64,000 nucleotides of DNA from Flavobacteriaceae bacterium (GTDB taxonomy: Bacteria; Bacteroidota; Bacteroidia; Flavobacteriales; Flavobacteriaceae), in NCBI GenBank assembly GCA_024643385.1, contig JAHEMZ010000003.1:14821-78820 (forward strand). Direction: 5' to 3'. The position numbers and the translations under genes were made by a program. This document shows, in pieces, positions 62,382-64,000 of this stretch. Under the pieces are notes generated by a model, which saw only the letters and a program-made list of their open reading frames with translations, did not search any database and was not told where the DNA came from. Numbering within the stretch: position 1 is the first letter of the stretch; each line of letters begins with the position of its first letter.

Positions 62382-63022
62382 TGGACCTTATTCCCAAAGA
62401 AATTGAAGAATATGTGGTTGCCCATTCACAACCGGAGCCGCCATTATTACAACAACTTAGTAAAGAGACCTGGCAGAAAGTACTTGCCCCTCGTATGTTG
62501 AGTGGACACTTTCAGGGTCGTTTACTCAGTATGATCTCCAAACTCATACATCCCAAAAACATACTGGAAATTGGAACTTATACCGGATATTCTGCATTGT
62601 GCTTGATGGAGGGTATTCAGCCGGATGGTAGGTTACATACGATAGACATCAATGAGGAACTATATTCCCTTCAACGAAAATATTTTAATAAGTCGGGGCA
62701 GGGTCAACGAATGATTCAACATTTAGGCAATGCGCTGACTATTATTCCTACACTTTCTGAGGATTTCGATCTGGTATTTATAGATGCTGATAAAAATAAT
62801 TATCCCAAGTATCTGAATCTTCTATTGTCTCGATTAAAAAGCGGAGCTGTTATTATTAGTGATAATGTCTTATGGAGCGGGAAGGTAATTGAGCCCTTAA
62901 AAGCAGACGATGAAGACACTAAGGCGCTTCTGCACTATAATAAGGTTATCAACGAAGATTCCAGGCTGGAATCTGTAATATTACCTATACGTGACGGATT
63001 GACCATTTCTCGCATTATTTAA
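62381..63022 (+). CDS. SAM-dependent O-methyltransferase
   Basis: A 213-aa catechol-type O-methyltransferase from the ATG at 62381. SAM motif LEIGTYTGYSALCL and the metal-binding DADKNNYPKYLN; a second acidic segment IISDNVLWSGKV is conserved. Substrate unknown; a hydroxylated aromatic linked to kynurenine metabolism is possible, by location only. The 3' end overlaps the convergent PAP2 gene by eight bases. Confidence 0.92.
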   Translation: MDLIPKEIEEYVVAHSQPEPPLLQQLSKETWQKVLAPRMLSGHFQGRLLSMISKLIHPKNILEIGTYTGYSALCLMEGIQPDGRLHTIDINEELYSLQRKYFNKSGQGQRMIQHLGNALTIIPTLSEDFDLVFIDADKNNYPKYLNLLLSRLKSGAVIISDNVLWSGKVIEPLKADDEDTKALLHYNKVINEDSRLESVILPIRDGLTISRII

Positions 63023-63590
63023 TTGTTTTAAAATATTCTCTCTCAAGAAACATCTTATTCATTAGGAAGTACATACTATAGGCTATGACGGCCCCAATAA
63101 CCCAACCCGCGATAATATCGCTGGGAAAATGTACCCCAACATAGATCCTACTCATAGAAAACAAGAAGGGCCAGATATAGATCAAATAGATCCAACGGGT
63201 CGATTTTCGAAGGCAAATCACTATAAATGTGGCGATCGCCATACTCACTGAAGCATGCCCGGAAAAGAAACTAAAGTCTACAGGAAATTGCAATACTCTA
63301 ATCGCGTCTGAAAGTTCCGGCGTATGGCTTGGTCGCAGTCGTTCCACAGTGAGTTTGGTCAGAAATTTAATCCCGAAGGTAATGGCTAAAGTAAGAAGGG
63401 TAAAAACGGATACTAAAAGGGCTTTTTTTCTAGGGTAATACTTGAAGATGAGTATGCCAAAAAGAATAAAGAGAAAAATCCAACTTTCGATGCGGGTAAC
63501 TACGATCCAAAAAGCATCATAATTTTCGGATCCCAACTGATTCAAAAAAATAAATAATTCCTTATCCCACGCTTTGAGGGTTTCAATCAT
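63015..63590 (-). CDS. PAP2-type phosphatase, membrane-bound
   Basis: A 191-aa protein with about five helices and the three PAP2 motifs: KLTVERLRPSH, FSGHASVSMA and SRIYVGVHFPSDIIAG. Acts on lipid phosphates such as undecaprenyl diphosphate or phosphatidic acid. Starts at the base after the TatA-like stop, so the two are one transcript. Confidence 0.93.
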   Translation of the reverse strand: MIETLKAWDKELFIFLNQLGSENYDAFWIVVTRIESWIFLFILFGILIFKYYPRKKALLVSVFTLLTLAITFGIKFLTKLTVERLRPSHTPELSDAIRVLQFPVDFSFFSGHASVSMAIATFIVICLRKSTRWIYLIYIWPFLFSMSRIYVGVHFPSDIIAGWVIGAVIAYSMYFLMNKMFLEREYFKTIK

Positions 63591-63863
63591 CTAAAAGTTT
63601 CTTTTGACCGGACCGGTGATATCGTCTATATCCTCTTTTACCTTATCAATTTCTTTGGTCACTTCTTTAAAATCGATCCCTTGATTTTCGGCACTTTTGG
63701 TGATCTCCTTTTTGATGTCGTCGGTGGCATTTTTAATTTGGCGCATACCTTTCCCTAATCCGCGAGCAATTTCAGGCACTTTATCGGCGCCAAAAACCAT
63801 AAGCACAATGAACAGGATAAATCCTATTTCTGCACCACTGATAAATAGAGGAAGGTTATACAT
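63591..63863 (-). CDS. tatA: TatA/TatB-like twin-arginine translocase subunit
   Basis: A 90-aa protein with one N-terminal membrane helix (about 11-25), an amphipathic helix (ADKVPEIARGLGKGMRQIKN) and an acidic tail with heptad-like spacing. This is the TatA/TatB layout; TatB is possible from the length. A TATATTTG promoter box ends four bases before its ATG. TatC is not in the window. Confidence 0.9.
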   Translation of the reverse strand: MYNLPLFISGAEIGFILFIVLMVFGADKVPEIARGLGKGMRQIKNATDDIKKEITKSAENQGIDFKEVTKEIDKVKEDIDDITGPVKRNF

Positions 63864-63867
63864 ACTG

Positions 63868-63875
63868 CAAATATA
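63868..63875 (-). promoter_or_regulatory. -7 promoter box of the tatA-like gene
   Basis: TATATTTG on the minus strand matches TAnnTTTG; only four bases (CAGT) separate it from the ATG, the same as for pyrE. Transcription should start close to the start codon. Confidence 0.6.
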
Positions 63876-63888
63876 CCAAAGTTGAGGT

Positions 63889-64000
63889 TCATTTATAAAA
63901 AAGCCTCACAAAACTTATGATGGCCTTTTTTCTGCAGGAATTACCCTTATTTTCTTTGCACTTTTCTTTGATCGAATCACATTCATTCTTTTTTTCTTGT
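63889..64000 (-). other. Unresolved minus-strand open frame at the window edge
   Basis: Two frames are open to the edge on the minus strand: one ends at a TGA at 63889-63891 and contains three Cys in a Lys-rich stretch, the other ends at a TAA at 63915-63917. The second stops within the terminator-like hairpin, which would suit a gene ending here. Neither could be identified, and either may be no gene. Confidence 0.25.
63898..63932. terminator. Possible bidirectional terminator near the right edge
   Basis: AAAAAAGCC-TCA and TGA-T-GGCCTTTTTT pair with one bulge around a short loop and have runs on both sides. It could end an off-window gene coming from the right on the minus strand, or a short transcript from the left. 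Confidence 0.5.

Noticed and set aside
1-64000. Searched for defence systems, prophage, insertion sequences, integrons and tRNA genes.
   Set aside because: No recognisable protein family, terminal inverted repeat or tRNA-like sequence of these kinds was seen.

Overview
The window looks like a core-genome stretch of a marine-type member of the Bacteroidota, most likely family Flavobacteriaceae. The reasons are: AT-rich sequence; many exact TAnnTTTG promoter boxes (the Bacteroidota -7 element) close to start codons; frequent TTG starts; lipoprotein signals ending in a Cys; and family-typical genes and neighbourhoods (DUF4293 beside rho, BT_3928-type DoxX protein with DUF1599, rsfS-ftsH-LUD-cdsA-psd, DUF6799-like and DUF3667 proteins). 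No tRNA, rRNA, transposase, integrase, phage gene or CRISPR array was seen. No gap between genes exceeds 300 bases; the longest (6574-6790, 8121-8363, 11234-11467, 22168-22367, 52862-53067) hold only promoters, terminators or nothing recognisable.

Layout. 1-3251: terminator of an off-window gene, then an Mla/MCE lipid transport operon (permease, ATPase, MCE protein, unknown fourth gene). 3288-6573: CBS protein, a coiled-coil protein paired with a UbiB/ABC1 kinase, and a repeat-containing coiled-coil protein. 6791-11233: the most accessory-looking block, with an ECF sigma factor, a three-helix membrane protein (candidate anti-sigma), a DQDR-repeat secreted protein, a beta-barrel-like protein with a Gly/Ser loop and a lipoprotein with a poly-Gly tail. 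11468-16083: minus-strand operon clpS-prmA-tpiA-permease-DoxX-DUF1599. 16140-26498: folP, cdaA, DUF3667, ABC exporter, truA, phosphodiesterase, DUF4293, rho, M14 peptidase, NUDIX. 26506-34222: pyrE, SRPBCC, birA, rsfS, ftsH, LUD, then the phospholipid genes cdsA, psd and an acyl-CoA-binding protein, and YitT. 34257-46839: valS, DUF1573, aspartyl protease-PDZ, aminotransferase-murB, fasciclin lipoprotein, glycosyltransferase-sigma-Nramp-like, lipA-gap. 46871-55116: hybrid kinase, lpxK, Nif3, cysteine-less zinc-ribbon relative, msrA, L-domain lipoprotein, GNAT, ferredoxin-CDGSH protein. 55183-63022: kynurenine and 2-aminomuconate catabolism (kynU, kmo, RidA, ALDH, SDR, ACMSD, O-methyltransferase) interrupted by a structured RNA-like element. 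63015-64000: PAP2 phosphatase, TatA-like protein and an unresolved edge.

How the genes work together. The kynurenine block would take kynurenine through 3-hydroxykynurenine and 3-hydroxyanthranilate to aminomuconate, but the ring-opening 3-hydroxyanthranilate dioxygenase is not in the window. CdsA and Psd serve phosphatidylethanolamine synthesis, and the Mla system moves lipids between the membranes. The best candidate for an undescribed system is the 6791-11233 block, where a sigma factor and a putative membrane sensor sit beside three cell-envelope proteins with unusual repeats. All functional assignments rest on reading motifs; no database search was run.
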